NCBI RefSeq assembly: GCF_021354595.1
Contig: NZ_JADWYJ010000003.1
Coordinates: 496,001 to 560,000 of the forward strand
Source of the DNA: Maribellus sp. CM-23
Lineage (GTDB): Bacteria > Bacteroidota > Bacteroidia > Bacteroidales > Prolixibacteraceae
Direction of reading: 5' to 3'
DNA: 64,000 nt
Shown: piece by piece, positions 36,934 to 46,739 of the stretch
Layout: each line of letters opens with the position of its first letter
Position numbering within the stretch: the first letter of the stretch is position 1
Notes under the pieces: generated by a model
The model's database searches: none
Told to the model about the DNA's origin: nothing
The model's input: only the letters and a program-made list of their open reading frames with translations
Position numbers and translations under genes: made by a program

Positions 36934-38184
36934 CTATGAAACCGGCTTTTTGACAAAAATGATCATCAGTGTTCCGATTAAAACCGCAATCCCTGATACG
37001 GTAAAAGCCATGGAAAAATTGTTCAGATCACCCATTTTGCCGCCGAGGATGGGGCCGAGTATTCCTCCAACTCCATAAGCCAGGAATACAAAGGGATAGT
37101 TTTGCCCCACGTTACGCGCACCAAAAATATCGGCCGTTATGGTTGGGAAAAGGGCAAAGTTTCCGCCAAAATTGAATCCGATCAGTGTGGCGCCGATGTA
37201 TAGCAATGCCACATTCCCGGCCATAAAAGAGAACAGGATTACGGTTACTCCCTGAATGGCTGTCATCAATGCGATGGATCGTTTCCTGCCAAATTTATCG
37301 CTGATCATTCCCCAGAGAATTCGGCCCAAACCATTGGCCAGGCAAAAGAAAACTGCCATGGCAGTGCCAGAAATGGCGCTTGCGGCTTCTTCTCTAATTC
37401 CCGATTCCATCAGCGCCTGCATGGGGTACAGTTTCATTAATCCGATGGACATCAATCCGGCTCCGGCGCTAAAAACAAAGGTCAGAAAAATAAGATAGAA
37501 GGAAGGATTTCGAAGCATTTCGCTGCTTGTAAACTCTTTTGATTCTTTTTCTCCGGAACTTTGCTGCATCTGTTTTTCCTGAAAACCCTCGGGCTTCCAG
37601 TCTTTGGGCGGAAACTTCATCCATAAACCTCCAACGATTACCATCAGGGCAAAGGCTATTCCGTAAATGGTAAAAGTATTGGAGAGCCCCAGGTTTTCGA
37701 TTAAATGGCCCCACGAGCCGGCTAACTTGACCCACAACATGGCGCCAAAGCCAAACCCGGCCACGGCTAACCCGGTGATCATTCCTTTTTTATCCGGAAA
37801 CCACCTCATACCAACGGCAATGGGGACTACATAGGCAAGGCCAATTCCGGCGCCTCCTACCAGGCCAATCAGCAACAGCAAGGCGGTAAAATTTGAACCA
37901 CCTGTTAAACCTGCCAGCAGGTAGCCTGCACCTAAAATTATACCCCCCAGCCAGGTTAGCGTTTGAGGGCCCCAGGCTTTTAATCGTTTGCCGGCAAAGA
38001 CCATGACAATAGCAAAGGAAGCCAGGCCAACGGCAAATACCCATTGGGTATTCTCGCTCGACCATCCTTCTGATTTTAGCGCGGGTGTAAAAACCGACCA
38101 GGCATAAATGGCGCCTAAAGCCAGTTGAATAAGTATGGCACCCAGGATCACATAACCACGGTTTAAAACTTTTGGGTTTTTCAT
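36934..38184 (-). CDS. OFA-family MFS transporter (organic-anion/monocarboxylate)
   Basis: 416 residues with 12 predicted hydrophobic segments and the opening typical of oxalate/formate antiporter (OFA) relatives (GAIYAWSVFTPALK at about 25-38), then GxGIGLAYVVPIAVGMRWFPDKKG near 115-135. A charged loop (about 190-225) splits the two halves. It lies between pat and acs on the same strand, so a short-chain acid such as acetate or formate is a reasonable substrate (inference). A separate terminator follows, so it is its own transcription unit or ends one. Confidence 0.85.
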   Translation of the reverse strand: MKNPKVLNRGYVILGAILIQLALGAIYAWSVFTPALKSEGWSSENTQWVFAVGLASFAIVMVFAGKRLKAWGPQTLTWLGGIILGAGYLLAGLTGGSNFTALLLLIGLVGGAGIGLAYVVPIAVGMRWFPDKKGMITGLAVAGFGFGAMLWVKLAGSWGHLIENLGLSNTFTIYGIAFALMVIVGGLWMKFPPKDWKPEGFQEKQMQQSSGEKESKEFTSSEMLRNPSFYLIFLTFVFSAGAGLMSIGLMKLYPMQALMESGIREEAASAISGTAMAVFFCLANGLGRILWGMISDKFGRKRSIALMTAIQGVTVILFSFMAGNVALLYIGATLIGFNFGGNFALFPTITADIFGARNVGQNYPFVFLAYGVGGILGPILGGKMGDLNNFSMAFTVSGIAVLIGTLMIIFVKKPVS

Positions 38185-38348
38185 TTGGTTGAATTTTTGG
38201 TTTTTTTAGGTCGTCCCGAAAAGCCGGGAAAATTCACAAATCCGTCAACTGACGGCTAATTATCATGTTGTAGTGGAAGAAAATGCTGCATGTGAAATTT
38301 GTTACTCATGCTCATTTTCGAAAGGTTGCGGTTGATTTTTTAAAAAGA

Positions 38349-38380
38349 AAAAAGACACCCTCAGGTGAAGGTGTCTTTTT
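38349..38380 (-). terminator. Terminator of acs
   Basis: Arms AAAAAGACACC and GGTGTCTTTTT (38349-38359 and 38370-38380) with a 10-nt loop and a T-run on the minus strand, 10 bp after the acs stop. Confidence 0.88.
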
Positions 38381-38389
38381 GTATGTCGC

Positions 38390-40312
38390 TTAGCGTTTTA
38401 CGGCTACTTTTGCTCCATCTATAATTGCTTCAACAACTCCGGGGTCGAGCAATGTAGAAGTGTCGCCAAGATTGGTGGCATCGCCTTCTCCAATCTTCCG
38501 GAGTATCCGGCGCATGATTTTGCCGGATCGGGTTTTGGGAAGGCCACTCACAATTTGTATTTGATCGGGTTTGGCAATGGGCCCGATAAATTTGTTTACG
38601 GTTGCACGGATTTCATCCTCTATGGACGCCAGCTCGGCATCGGTCATGTCTTCACAAATAACATAGGCATAAATTCCGGATCCTTTTATGGCGTGCGGAT
38701 AACCTACTACTGCCGATTCTACCACTTTCGGGTGCTGGTTGATGGCATCTTCCACTTCGGCAGTGCCAATCCTGTGTCCCGAAACGTTGATCACATCATC
38801 AATACGGCCAATGATCCGGTAATAGCCTTCTTCGTCGCGCTTGGCACCGTCGCCGGTGAGGTAATACCCCCGGAAAGATGAAAAATAGGTTTGGTAGCAC
38901 CGCTGGTGATCTCCCCAGGTTGTGCGAAGCATGCCAGGCCACGGGTATTTAATACACAGGATTCCTTCCACGCTGTTTCCTTTTAATTCATTTCCTTCGT
39001 GATCCAGCAACACAGGCTGGATTCCGGGCAATGGTAAAGTCGCCAACGAAGGTTTGGTGGGTGTAATTCCGGCAAGAGGAGAGATCATGATTCCGCCGGT
39101 TTCGGTTTGCCACCAGGTATCAACAATCGGGCATTTGGATTTTCCCACCAAATCATGGTACCAGCGCCAGGCTTCTTCGTTAATCGGTTCTCCAACTGTC
39201 CCTAAAACTTTCAATGAGCTAAGATCGTGTTTGGTAACCCATTGATCACCCTGGGCAACCAACGCGCGAATGGCAGTTGGGGCCGTATAGAACTGGTTGA
39301 TTTTGTACTTGTCCACCACATCCCAGAAACGTCCGGCATCGGGCCAGGTCGGAACACCTTCGAACATTACCGAAGTGGCGCCGGCAAGTAAGGGGCCGTA
39401 AACAATGTACGAGTGCCCGGTAACCCAGCCAATGTCGGCGGTGCACCAGTAAATGTCGCCGTCGCTGTATTGGAATACGTTTTTAAAAGTATACTCAGTA
39501 TACACCATGTAACCGCCGGTGGTATGCACTACTCCCTTGGGTTTTCCGGTTGAACCGGAAGTATAGAGAATAAACAGCACGTCTTCGGCATCCATGGTTT
39601 CGGCTTTGTTTTCGGTCGAAACGTCTTTGATCAGGTCGTGCCACCAAATATCCCGGCCATCCTCCCAGCTTACTTCCTCGCCGGTACGTTTAAAAACCAC
39701 CGAATATTTTACTGAAGGGCAATTTGCCACCGCTTCATCAACAATACTTTTTAGCGGAATGGATTTGGCTCCCCTAAATCCTCCGTCGGAGGTGATAACC
39801 ACCGAAGCTTCCGCGTCGATTACCCTGTCGGCCAGCGCCGTAGCTGAAAAACCTGCAAAAACGATCGAATGAATGGCGCCAATACGGGCACAGGCCAGCA
39901 TGGCGATGGCAAGCTCCGGAATCATCGGAAGATACAAAGCCACCCTGTCGCCTTTTTTTACACCCAGCTTTTTCAAGCCATTGGCAAACTGTTTTACTTT
40001 TTCGAAAAGTTCTCCGTAAGTAAGCCGGACTTCTTTTTCTGCCGGGTCGTTGGGTTCCCAGATAATAGCCACCTGGTCTTTCCGGGTAAACAGGTTACGT
40101 TCAAAAATATTCTCCGTAATGTTCAGTTTCCCGTTTACAAACCAGTTTACATCGGGAGATCCTTCGCCTTCAAATTTGTATTGAAGTACCTGGTCCCATT
40201 TTTTCTGCCAGTAGTGGCTTTCAGCAATCTTTCCCCAAAAAGTATCAGGATCGGCCACGCTTTCCTGGTACTTTCTGAAGTATTCTGCTAAACTTGTAAT
40301 TTTATTTACCAT
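38390..40312 (-). CDS. acs: Acetyl-CoA synthetase, AMP-forming
   Basis: 640 residues, full length. The ANL-superfamily P-loop [14 protein letters not shown] lies at about 253-266; TWWQTETGG near 400; YYLTGDGA near 500; the C-terminal A10 motif TRSGKIMRR carries K598, the lysine acetylated by Pat-type enzymes in relatives. Converts acetate, ATP and CoA to acetyl-CoA, AMP and PPi. The nearby sirtuin and Pat-like genes form the known control couple for this lysine. The acs and ptb genes are divergent. Confidence 0.97.
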   Translation of the reverse strand: MVNKITSLAEYFRKYQESVADPDTFWGKIAESHYWQKKWDQVLQYKFEGEGSPDVNWFVNGKLNITENIFERNLFTRKDQVAIIWEPNDPAEKEVRLTYGELFEKVKQFANGLKKLGVKKGDRVALYLPMIPELAIAMLACARIGAIHSIVFAGFSATALADRVIDAEASVVITSDGGFRGAKSIPLKSIVDEAVANCPSVKYSVVFKRTGEEVSWEDGRDIWWHDLIKDVSTENKAETMDAEDVLFILYTSGSTGKPKGVVHTTGGYMVYTEYTFKNVFQYSDGDIYWCTADIGWVTGHSYIVYGPLLAGATSVMFEGVPTWPDAGRFWDVVDKYKINQFYTAPTAIRALVAQGDQWVTKHDLSSLKVLGTVGEPINEEAWRWYHDLVGKSKCPIVDTWWQTETGGIMISPLAGITPTKPSLATLPLPGIQPVLLDHEGNELKGNSVEGILCIKYPWPGMLRTTWGDHQRCYQTYFSSFRGYYLTGDGAKRDEEGYYRIIGRIDDVINVSGHRIGTAEVEDAINQHPKVVESAVVGYPHAIKGSGIYAYVICEDMTDAELASIEDEIRATVNKFIGPIAKPDQIQIVSGLPKTRSGKIMRRILRKIGEGDATNLGDTSTLLDPGVVEAIIDGAKVAVKR

Positions 40313-40935
40313 CGTTATAACTTTATAGTTTTTAATGATTTAATTGATTTATGAATACGCAAAATGTTCAGATTAAGATTTTCACATAATTCTTTACAGC
40401 AACCGGATAAATTGGAGAAATCAGGTACGTAAGTACCATTATCCGAGTTTTCGAAGAGAGTGGAAAAAAGTCGGTATGGTTGATCAAATCGAATCAAGTA
40501 GAAAAGGTTTCAGTTGCAACTTTTTTATACGGCTTATCAAGTTAGTACAAAAAATGTTTTCAGAAGAACTATCGGAGCATATTATAAAACAGCTGTTTGC
40601 TTTTGAACAATATATAGGGGGTTCTTTGTTGTAATCAGGTTTTGTTCGAAGCCCAAAAGCAAATTTTTCGAACGCATAGGTTAATTGTTCTTTTAAATGG
40701 AAGATCTGTTTTCAAAAAAAGTGATAAAAATTTCAAGATGCGATTAAAAATTTTTTGCCGGGAAAAGAAGCAAAATAAAACCAGATAGAGCGGATTTGAT
40801 AATAATGTTTGCCAAAGCGAACTTTTGAAGTATCCATTTGAAAGCTGAAAGGATCAGTTCATGGTATAAAACATAAAAGAGAATGAGAAATACAGGTGCT
40901 TTGTGTCAGCGAATTGCACTAATTTTCGGGTAAAA
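40313..40935. other. Divergent control region between acs and ptb
   Basis: 623 bp, very AT-rich. It must hold promoters for both acs (minus) and ptb-buk (plus). A 60-codon minus-strand frame at 40315-40497 lies just before acs but has no start context or recognisable family. No riboswitch fold or clear operator was recognised. Confidence 0.4.
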
Positions 40936-41847
40936 ATGGAGAAGATGCAAATACGTAATTTTGAGGATCTGATCAAAGCCGTACAAAAACAGGAAGCCAG
41001 AAGGGTGGTAGCTGTTAACGGTATCGACGAGAACACGCTCGAAGCAATGCAGGATGCGGTACAGCTCGGATTTGTAAAGCCCATTGTAACAGGCGATCGT
41101 GAAACCATTGAAAAATCGTGTAGCAAGCTGGGGATCGATGTCAGTTCTTACGAAATCATTCATGCATCCGATTTACAGGAAGCCACCGCGAAGGCTGTTG
41201 AGCTGATCCACGAAGGAAAAGCAGATATTCTGATGAAAGGCCTGATTTCGACCGATAAGTTTATGCGTGTCTTGCTTCGAAAAGAATACAACCTGATTCC
41301 ATCGAAGGGAATGCTGAGTCACATCGCTGTTGTATCGAATCCGAACTACCACAAGCTGCTGTTGTTTAGTGATGCTGCGGTGTTGCCATACCCCGATCTT
41401 AAACAGAAACTATTAATTACCAATTACCTGATATGCGCTGCCCGAGCAATGGGAATAGAAAAACCGAAAGTAGCTGTGATCGCTCCAACCGAGCAAATTA
41501 TTATCTCTATTCCATCGTGTATGGATGGTGCTACCATTGCAAAAATGTCGGAACACGGACAGATCGAACACGGAATGGTTGACGGCCCCATGGCGCTCGA
41601 CGTAGCTATTAATAGTGACGCAGCTGCCATTAAAGGCTTTACTTCGCCGGTGGCGGGTGATGCCGATTGCTTGTTGTTCCCGAACATTGATGCGGCCAAT
41701 GTGTTTTACAAAACCAATTCGAAACTGGCCAAAGCCGAAATGTCGGGGATTATTGCCGGGGCCAAAGTTCCGGTAGTTGTTTCATCGCGGGGCGATAGTA
41801 GAAAAACCAAGTTAAACTCTGTTGCGCTGGCATCGTTAATAAGTTAG
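40936..41847 (+). CDS. ptb: Phosphate butyryltransferase (phosphate acyltransferase family)
   Basis: 303 residues. ATG at 40936 (MEKMQIRNFEDL) or 40945; the upstream GTG at 40903 is less likely. The PTA/PTB fold is seen through VDGPMALDVAINSDAA (about 213-228) and the C-terminal GAKVPVVVSSRGDSRKTKLNSVALA. Converts acyl-CoA and phosphate to acyl-phosphate and CoA. It is separated by one base from buk, so the pair makes ATP from butyryl- or related acyl-CoA, or works in reverse for uptake. Confidence 0.93.
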   Translation: MEKMQIRNFEDLIKAVQKQEARRVVAVNGIDENTLEAMQDAVQLGFVKPIVTGDRETIEKSCSKLGIDVSSYEIIHASDLQEATAKAVELIHEGKADILMKGLISTDKFMRVLLRKEYNLIPSKGMLSHIAVVSNPNYHKLLLFSDAAVLPYPDLKQKLLITNYLICAARAMGIEKPKVAVIAPTEQIIISIPSCMDGATIAKMSEHGQIEHGMVDGPMALDVAINSDAAAIKGFTSPVAGDADCLLFPNIDAANVFYKTNSKLAKAEMSGIIAGAKVPVVVSSRGDSRKTKLNSVALASLIS

Positions 41848-41848
41848 A

Positions 41849-42928
41849 ATGATTCGGATTCTTGCCATAAATCCAGGTTCAACCTCCACCAAATTTGCTG
41901 TTTATTTCGAGCGTGAATGTGTACTCAATAAAACCATTCGGCATTCGCTCGAACAGTTGATTCACTATAAAAATGTGGAAGACCAGTTTGAATTCCGAAA
42001 AGGATTGATCATCGATGCTTTGGTGGAAGAAAAGATCGATGTGGATTCCATCAAGTATATCATAGGTCGCGGTGGTTTAACCTATCCGCTGGAATCGGGA
42101 GTTTACCGGGTGAACAACCTGATGCTTCAGGATCTTCAGCAAGGAGTAATGGGGCACCATGCGAGTAACTTGGGGCCGATGCTGGCCGATTACATTGCAC
42201 TTCAGATTCCGGGGGCGCAGGCTTTTATGGCCGATCCGGTTGTAACAGATGAGCTGCAGGACATCGCCCGCTTTTCAGGTCATCCGATGCTGGAACGGCG
42301 TTCTATTTTTCATGCACTGAATCAAAAAGCTACGGCACGGATTCACGCTAAAAAAGTGGGCCGGAATTACCGGGATTTAAACCTGATCGTTGCTCACCTC
42401 GGAGGGGGAATCTCGGTGGGAGCGCACAAAGGCGGTAGAGTAATTGACGTGAACAACGCATTGGATGGTGAAGGTTGTTTTAGTCCCGAACGTTCGGGAA
42501 CTCTTCCGGCAGGGCAGTTGATCGATTTGTGTTTTAGCGGAAAACTCGAACGTGACCAGGTACGAAGAATGGTGCTGGGTGAAGGTGGCTATGTTGCCTA
42601 TCTCGGAACCAACGATGCGCGGGAAGTCGAGAATCGTGCCAAGAGCGGTGACGAAAAAGCACGTATGGTACAGGAGGCACTTTTTTACCAACTCAGCAAA
42701 ATGATTGGTGAAATGGCGGTTGTCCTCGAAGGAAATGTGGATGGAATCCTGCTTACAGGAGGCTTGGCCTACAGTAAAGATTTGGTTGAATATGTTCAGA
42801 AAAGAACAGCATTTATTGCAGATATTTTTGTTTATCCGGGAGAAGATGAACTTGATGCACTGGCCATGAATGCCTTGCTGGCTGCTCAGGGCGAAGTGGA
42901 AGTGAAGGAATATCAAGGCCGGAAATAG
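41849..42928 (+). CDS. buk: Butyrate kinase
   Basis: 359 residues of the acetokinase family. NPGSTSTKFAVY at about 7-18 is the N-terminal phosphate loop; HLGGGISVGAHKGGRVIDVNNAL (about 186-208) and EGNVDGILLTGGLAYS (about 293-308) are further signatures. Phosphorylates butyrate or branched short acids, or makes ATP from the acyl-phosphate. The single-base gap to ptb points to translational coupling. Faces the acs/pat/sirtuin block, giving two routes of acid activation side by side. Confidence 0.94.
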   Translation: MIRILAINPGSTSTKFAVYFERECVLNKTIRHSLEQLIHYKNVEDQFEFRKGLIIDALVEEKIDVDSIKYIIGRGGLTYPLESGVYRVNNLMLQDLQQGVMGHHASNLGPMLADYIALQIPGAQAFMADPVVTDELQDIARFSGHPMLERRSIFHALNQKATARIHAKKVGRNYRDLNLIVAHLGGGISVGAHKGGRVIDVNNALDGEGCFSPERSGTLPAGQLIDLCFSGKLERDQVRRMVLGEGGYVAYLGTNDAREVENRAKSGDEKARMVQEALFYQLSKMIGEMAVVLEGNVDGILLTGGLAYSKDLVEYVQKRTAFIADIFVYPGEDELDALAMNALLAAQGEVEVKEYQGRK

Positions 42929-43320
42929 ATGTATAAATACGGAAATAAGCGGCGAGTTACGAGCAGTTGAATCGTAAAGAATTGTAGACACAGGACAGAA
43001 AGCCACAAGCTTTTAGCTATAAGCCACAAGTGGCTAGTCATTGAATGACGCATTAAAGCATTCTCGCATTTCAATCCATCCATCTAATTCAATCCTTTGA
43101 ACCCACTTCGTTTGTGGAGGGTATTTGTATTTTTCGGCATAGTTCACTAAATTGTATGACGTGATTTAACCGGGGTAAGGCAGTTTTACATTAAATCAAC
43201 CATTATCATGTGCCCGGTTAACAAAACAAGACGCTTTGCATCTGTTGCAATTTGTATTCTGATTTTCGAGAACAGAATAGCTACACTTTCCGAAGTAAAA
43301 AACTTTAAACCCCTCGAGTT
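42929..43320. other. Intergenic stretch with short direct repeats
   Basis: 392 bp. AGCCACAAG occurs at 43001-43009 and 43022-43030, in a run of loosely repeated AGC/CACAAG words followed by pyrimidine-rich sequence (ATCCATCCATC). No gene, hairpin terminator or clear promoter was recognised. Confidence 0.4.
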
Positions 43321-44955
43321 ATGGCATCCATAAATCGTTTTGCCGACTTGCATTGTCATCCGCACATGCGGTCGTACAATTGGCTGCATAAAAACCGCAG
43401 GCCCGAATCAAAAAGTAAATACAATCCCTGGTGGATCATTCTGCCCAAAAGAAAAGCAGAAGAGAAGGGAAAACGCGCGGCCGCTTATACGCAATGTGAT
43501 ATGGCCAAGATCAACAACGGACATCTCAAACTGGCTTTTGTCTCGCTTTATCCGCTAGAAAAAGGTTGGGTGACCGGGCGTAAAGATTCAACGGAGGTAG
43601 TGGCTAAAAACCTTGAGAAATTCCTGGGTGATAATTTGCTGAATGAGGGAGTGAGTACTTTCCTAAACCGTTTTCTACAGTTCATCGGAAATGCGAAAGG
43701 AGGCAACCTGGCAGTCCGGGATTTTATTCAGGCCATCTACATGAAGATTCCGTTGCGAAGAATCAACTTTGTACAAAGCAGGAAGTACAATTATTTTGAA
43801 GAGTTAAAGCAGGAACGGGAGTTTCTGTTGAAAGCAAATGCGACGGAAAGCAGCACTAAATTATATATCCCGTTTTACAAGCGAATTCTTGTCAGTAAAA
43901 AGAAGATACTGCAAAAGGAACAGAAAAGCCTTTCGGCAACAGGCGCTTATTACCTGGCTTTGAACGGGAAAAACGTTGAAGAGATTATCGCACAGGACAA
44001 AACAGCATTTGTATTGACCATAGAGGGCGCCAATGTTTTTAATAGTCACGAAGATTTTGAGGCCATCAGAAAAAGGCTTGTAGAGATGAAGAGCTGGGAG
44101 CAGCCCGTGTTTTTTATCACTTTCACGCATCATTTCTTTAATTACCTGGCCGGGCATGCACATAGCATTCCCGATGCCGGCAACCTGTTGCTGGATCAAT
44201 CGGAAGGAATTACAGAAGGGATTACCGAGAAAGGTATGAAAGTGATGAATTTCCTTCTGGCACTAAACGAAGAAGGGAAATATGATCCGGAGAAACTGGG
44301 GCGCAGGATTTTGATTGATGTAAAACACCTGAATGCCAAGGCACGAAAAGTTTACTACGAGAAGTTTGTAATCCCGAGTTTTGAAACAGACCATCCAATC
44401 CCGGTAATCGCGAGTCATGTGGCTTATTCGGGTGTTGAAACACTTGATCAGCATATCAAACGAATGACGCTCGAAACGAACGGTGACTTCTCGGAACGTT
44501 ACGGGCATCCGTTCAACAACTGGAACATCAATATTTGTGACGAAGATGTGGTCACCATATTCAAATCGGGAGGTGTGATCGGAGTCAATTTCGATCAGCG
44601 TGTACTGGGACTTTCTAAATCGGATGCAGAAGATGAATCAACGCACGCTTACTACGTTTGGCAACACATCAAATGTATGATGAAGGCTGTGATACATTCA
44701 GCCGATGACAAGCTTCCTGCGAAGAAAGGCATTGTAAATACATTTTGTCTGGGGACCGATTTCGATGGTTTTATCGATCCGATCAACAGATACGCGACAG
44801 TGCTCGATTTTGGGCAACTTGCCAAAGACCTGGTCGGGGAGATAAGCAACGATCCTGAAAAAGAAGAGCTTCTGTTTGGTTTGTCTCCCGAAGAATTTGT
44901 GAGAAAAGTGTGCTTCGACAATGCTTACGATTTTGTCGTTCGGCACTTTCATTAG
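43321..44955 (+). CDS. Membrane dipeptidase-like metallohydrolase (peptidase M19-like)
   Basis: 544 residues, longer than typical M19 enzymes (~320-400). Metal-binding amidohydrolase motifs are visible: DLHCHPHM at 9-16, TFTHHFFNYLAGHAHS near 270-285, IDVKHLN near 340, PVIASHVAY near 365, GVNFDQRV near 422 and LGTDFDGFIDP near 480. A region of ~200 residues between the first two motifs is extra and unmatched. No signal peptide. It lies 36 bp upstream of a holin gene and may act on peptidoglycan or D-amino-acid dipeptides (inference). Confidence 0.8.
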   Translation: MASINRFADLHCHPHMRSYNWLHKNRRPESKSKYNPWWIILPKRKAEEKGKRAAAYTQCDMAKINNGHLKLAFVSLYPLEKGWVTGRKDSTEVVAKNLEKFLGDNLLNEGVSTFLNRFLQFIGNAKGGNLAVRDFIQAIYMKIPLRRINFVQSRKYNYFEELKQEREFLLKANATESSTKLYIPFYKRILVSKKKILQKEQKSLSATGAYYLALNGKNVEEIIAQDKTAFVLTIEGANVFNSHEDFEAIRKRLVEMKSWEQPVFFITFTHHFFNYLAGHAHSIPDAGNLLLDQSEGITEGITEKGMKVMNFLLALNEEGKYDPEKLGRRILIDVKHLNAKARKVYYEKFVIPSFETDHPIPVIASHVAYSGVETLDQHIKRMTLETNGDFSERYGHPFNNWNINICDEDVVTIFKSGGVIGVNFDQRVLGLSKSDAEDESTHAYYVWQHIKCMMKAVIHSADDKLPAKKGIVNTFCLGTDFDGFIDPINRYATVLDFGQLAKDLVGEISNDPEKEELLFGLSPEEFVRKVCFDNAYDFVVRHFH

Positions 44956-44991
44956 TCAACAGAGAATTCACTATTAACATAACTAATAAAC

Positions 44992-45504
44992 ATGGAACTA
45001 TTTAAGAAACTTTTTGGAAAAGGGATCACCGAAGTAGTGAGTACTGTGGGTGATGTCGTAGATCGTTTTACATTAACGAAAGAAGAAAAACAGGAGTTTA
45101 AACTCGAGATGCAAAGCAGCTTAATGAAGCTGGAAGGTGAGCTGGAAGAGACGTACCGGAAGGAATTGGATGCGCGGCAGGAAATTATCAAAGCCGAGAT
45201 GGCACAGGGCGATTTGTATACCAAACGGGCCCGACCCACTATTGTATATGCCGGCATGTTGTTCATCTTTTTTATTTATGTGCTGGTACCTGTAATTGCT
45301 TACATTGGAGGGGCGAAAGAAATGCCTGCCATTGAGCTTCCGGCGGAATTTTGGTGGGCGTGGGGAACCGTAGTAGGAGTGTATGGTGTTGGCCGAACTG
45401 CTGAGAAAATGGGCGTTACCAACAAACTGACCAATTTTATTACCGGCTCGGGTGCAAGCAATGTGACAGGCAAAGTAACAACCAACGTAAATGCAGAAGG
45501 ATGA
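44992..45504 (+). CDS. Holin of the three-TM / GTA-holin type
   Basis: 170 residues. An N-terminal amphipathic/charged coiled region (about 1-75, ending YTKRARPTIVYAG) is followed by hydrophobic segments at about 83-104 and 117-135 and a soluble tail. The RPTI..Y motif before the first helix and the WWAWG second helix match the GTA_holin_3TM-like family as known from phages and gene transfer agents. It overlaps the amidase gene by 4 bp (ATGA). Would make membrane holes that release the leaderless amidase. Confidence 0.82.
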   Translation: MELFKKLFGKGITEVVSTVGDVVDRFTLTKEEKQEFKLEMQSSLMKLEGELEETYRKELDARQEIIKAEMAQGDLYTKRARPTIVYAGMLFIFFIYVLVPVIAYIGGAKEMPAIELPAEFWWAWGTVVGVYGVGRTAEKMGVTNKLTNFITGSGASNVTGKVTTNVNAEG

Positions 45505-46343
45505 TTACAATTGAACAACACAAACTGGTAGATACCGATGGAAAGATCAAGATTTCTTTCCAGGAAACACCCAATGTGTCGGGGCCTTTTAATGCGGGCC
45601 TGCCGGATACTATTGTGATTCATTACACAGCCGGAAGTTCATTAACTTCTTCTGCAAAATGGCTGCAAAATCCGGCTGCAAATGCGTCGGCTCATCTGGT
45701 ACTTGGTAAAACGGGGGAAGTCATTCAGCTGGCGCCTTTTAATGTCAGAACCTGGCATGCCGGGCGAAGCACCTGGAAAGGACGATCCGGTCTCAATCAA
45801 TACAGTATCGGAATTGAAATTGACAATGCCGGGCCGCTGACTCAGACGCCGGAAGGATACCTGACTCATTTTGGCAAGAAAGTCGAGAATAAAGATGTGG
45901 TACTGGCAAAGCATAAATTCGACAGCAGCGAACGGGGGTGGGAGGCTTATACTCCACAACAGCTCCAGGTAGTAGAGGAAATTTGTCAGGCTTTAAAAGC
46001 GGCTTATGGAATAAAGGAAATTCTGGGACACGATGACATTGCTCCATCACGGAAACGTGATCCCGGACCGGCATTCCCTTTGGAATCGCTTCAGGGCAGG
46101 GTGATGTTTGGCCGCAATGAAGATTTGCCCGACGAGACCGATGACGATGCTTTGATAGACGCCGCTGTGGTTTTTGCCGACAATCTGAATATACGATCCA
46201 ATCCCAGTACGAATGCTTCAATGGTTTCGAACCCGCTTTCAAAGGGAACGAAAGTCAGAATTCTAAAATCGCAGGGAGGTTGGTCGTACGTAAAAGCCGA
46301 TATCGAAGGCTGGGTGAGCAATCAATGGCTCCGAAACGTATAA
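45501..46343 (+). CDS. N-acetylmuramoyl-L-alanine amidase (Amidase_2) with SH3 domain, endolysin-like
   Basis: 280 residues and no signal peptide. The amidase_2 domain covers about 20-200, with zinc ligands expected at H41 (VIHYTAG), H177 (GHDDI) and D187 (RDPGP). The 10-residue H-to-D spacing is that of AmiD-type enzymes. A bacterial SH3 domain fills about 215-280 (NLNIRSNPSTNASM, GWSYVKADIEGWVS). Cleaves the MurNAc-L-Ala bond of peptidoglycan. Start ATG overlaps the holin stop. Lack of a signal plus the holin next door suggests endolysin-like export. Confidence 0.9.
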   Translation: MITIEQHKLVDTDGKIKISFQETPNVSGPFNAGLPDTIVIHYTAGSSLTSSAKWLQNPAANASAHLVLGKTGEVIQLAPFNVRTWHAGRSTWKGRSGLNQYSIGIEIDNAGPLTQTPEGYLTHFGKKVENKDVVLAKHKFDSSERGWEAYTPQQLQVVEEICQALKAAYGIKEILGHDDIAPSRKRDPGPAFPLESLQGRVMFGRNEDLPDETDDDALIDAAVVFADNLNIRSNPSTNASMVSNPLSKGTKVRILKSQGGWSYVKADIEGWVSNQWLRNV

Positions 46344-46367
46344 AAAGCCTATTTCCATTCATAGCAT

Positions 46368-46405
46368 AAAAGCACTTGTCCCGGTTTTCCGGGGTAGGTG
46401 CTTTT
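46368..46405 (+). terminator. Bidirectional terminator after the lysis-like cassette
   Basis: 17-bp arms (46368-46384 and 46389-46405), fully paired on the plus strand if three G.U pairs are allowed, followed by T's. It abuts the stop of the convergent minus-strand gene at 46406. Confidence 0.78.
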
Positions 46406-46729
46406 TTATACCAGGCTAAAAATTTTATTGACGATCAAACCCAGCAACTTGTTTTTCAACTCGTCGATTTTGATTTTAGCCAACCCAATATTTTTAAGGC
46501 CCACCATTTCAATCAGGTCTTTTTTTGCCATCACTAGCCATTCCAGATCACCTTTCGAAAGTTCTCCGTTCAGTACCATTAAAGTCCAGCTTTTTATGTC
46601 GGTTTGCAGCGAGTCGATCAGGTTAACGGCGTCTTCTTTTGCCTCGTTTTTAAACTCGTTTACCGTGTTGAGCGCGAGCGAAATTCCTTCGTCTTTTAAC
46701 TCCTTTAAAAGTTTTTCTAAATCTGCCAT
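46406..46729 (-). CDS. Small helical protein of unknown function
   Basis: 107 residues, almost entirely charged amphipathic helix (EKLLKELKDEGISLALNTVNEF), with no TM and no signal. No family recognised. Ten bases separate it from the upstream lipoprotein gene on the same strand, so the two are probably cotranscribed. It converges on the amidase gene. Confidence 0.65.
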   Translation of the reverse strand: MADLEKLLKELKDEGISLALNTVNEFKNEAKEDAVNLIDSLQTDIKSWTLMVLNGELSKGDLEWLVMAKKDLIEMVGLKNIGLAKIKIDELKNKLLGLIVNKIFSLV

Positions 46730-46739
46730 TGTTCAAGTT

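Noticed and set aside
40315..40497. 60-codon minus-strand frame just upstream of acs
   Set aside because: No start context or family; lies in an AT-rich control region, and a leader peptide cannot be supported.
43321..46343. Full prophage
   Set aside because: Only lysis-type genes are present; no structural, replication or integration genes and no att-like repeats were seen.
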